Source: an uncultured Bacilli bacterium
Lineage (GTDB): Bacteria; Bacillota_I; Bacilli_A; RFN20; CAG-826
Length of the DNA stretch: 5,570 bases
Reading direction: 5' to 3'
NCBI GenBank assembly: GCA_905236085.1
Contig: CAJOOD010000108.1
Location: forward strand, 1-5,570
A program made the position numbers and the translations under genes. The notes beneath the pieces were generated by a model. It was not told where the DNA came from, made no database searches, and was given only the letters and a program-made list of their open reading frames with translations. This document shows, piece by piece, positions 5,367 through 5,570 of the stretch (positions within the stretch are counted from its first letter, which is position 1; each line of letters begins with the position of its first letter).

Positions 5367-5570
5367 ATGAAAGTAATTACTTTAGAAGAACATTATTTAG
5401 ATACAAGAATAATGGAAATAAATCAAAAATATTCCAAGCATGCTTTATCATCAAATTCCCCGCATATGTCGACTATTTTTGAAGATTTAACTGATTTTCG
5501 CAAGAGAATTAAATATATGGATGATAACCATATCGATGTCCAAGTCTTATCAATGACTTCCCCAATTTCG
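5367..5570 (+). CDS. amidohydrolase-family protein (Amidohydro_2, decarboxylase-like), 3'-truncated
   Basis: The first 68 residues of a gene running off the window. It starts with ATG, preceded by AAAGGA (5352-5357) 9 nt upstream, 13 bp after the nitroreductase stop. The opening VITLEEH carries Glu7-x-His9, the ExH metal-ligand pair seen in gamma-resorcylate and 2,3-dihydroxybenzoate decarboxylase-type members (E8/H10 in gamma-resorcylate decarboxylase), where most amidohydrolases have HxH. The block FRKRIKYMDDNHIDVQVLSM followed by TSP is the usual sequence before strand 2 in this family. Members decarboxylate aromatic acids or hydrolyse related compounds using one divalent metal in a TIM barrel. 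The later ligands (His and Asp) are outside the window. The decarboxylase reading is an inference from the N-terminus; a hydrolase or lactonase is possible. Confidence 0.82.
   Translation, partial: MKVITLEEHYLDTRIMEINQKYSKHALSSNSPHMSTIFEDLTDFRKRIKYMDDNHIDVQVLSMTSPIS

Overview
The window is AT-rich with Shine-Dalgarno-led ATG starts, tightly packed genes on one strand, short stem-loop terminators with T-tracts, and a CCA-encoding tRNA gene. This fits a low-GC Bacillota, possibly one of the uncultured gut Bacilli/Erysipelotrichia-like groups; the phylum-level guess is moderate and anything finer is weak. Tryptophan is encoded by TGG throughout, and no reading frame needs TGA as a sense codon, so the standard bacterial code applies.

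Region 1 (1-1957) is the end of an upstream transcription unit. It holds a UDP-glucose 4-epimerase (galE) that lacks about five N-terminal residues because the window begins inside it. Two bases later comes an alpha/beta hydrolase of the lysophospholipase/monoacylglycerol lipase type with a complete Ser-Asp-His triad. The unit ends in an intrinsic terminator-like hairpin.

Region 2 (1958-2292) starts with a tRNA-Arg(CCT) gene directly abutting that hairpin's T-tract, followed by its own strong terminator. After that is about 150 bp with no convincing gene, then a well-formed sigma-A-type promoter. Two near-identical GTAG-N4-CTAC palindromes sit on this promoter, 24 bp apart.

Region 3 (2293-5570) is a five-gene operon read from that promoter: a cysteine-free MarR-family regulator, a short-chain dehydrogenase/reductase, a secreted lipoprotein with a formylglycine-generating-enzyme-like (C-type-lectin-fold) domain, a fusion of a two-cluster ferredoxin with a nitroreductase, and the first 68 codons of an Amidohydro_2-type protein resembling metal-dependent aromatic-acid decarboxylases. 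Gaps are 5 bp, a 4-bp overlap, 12 bp and 13 bp. The likely theme is MarR-controlled sensing and reductive or decarboxylating conversion of a small, perhaps aromatic or quinone-like, compound. The substrate cannot be read from the sequence, and the role of the lipoprotein in such an operon is unexplained. This operon is the part most likely to be an undescribed system.
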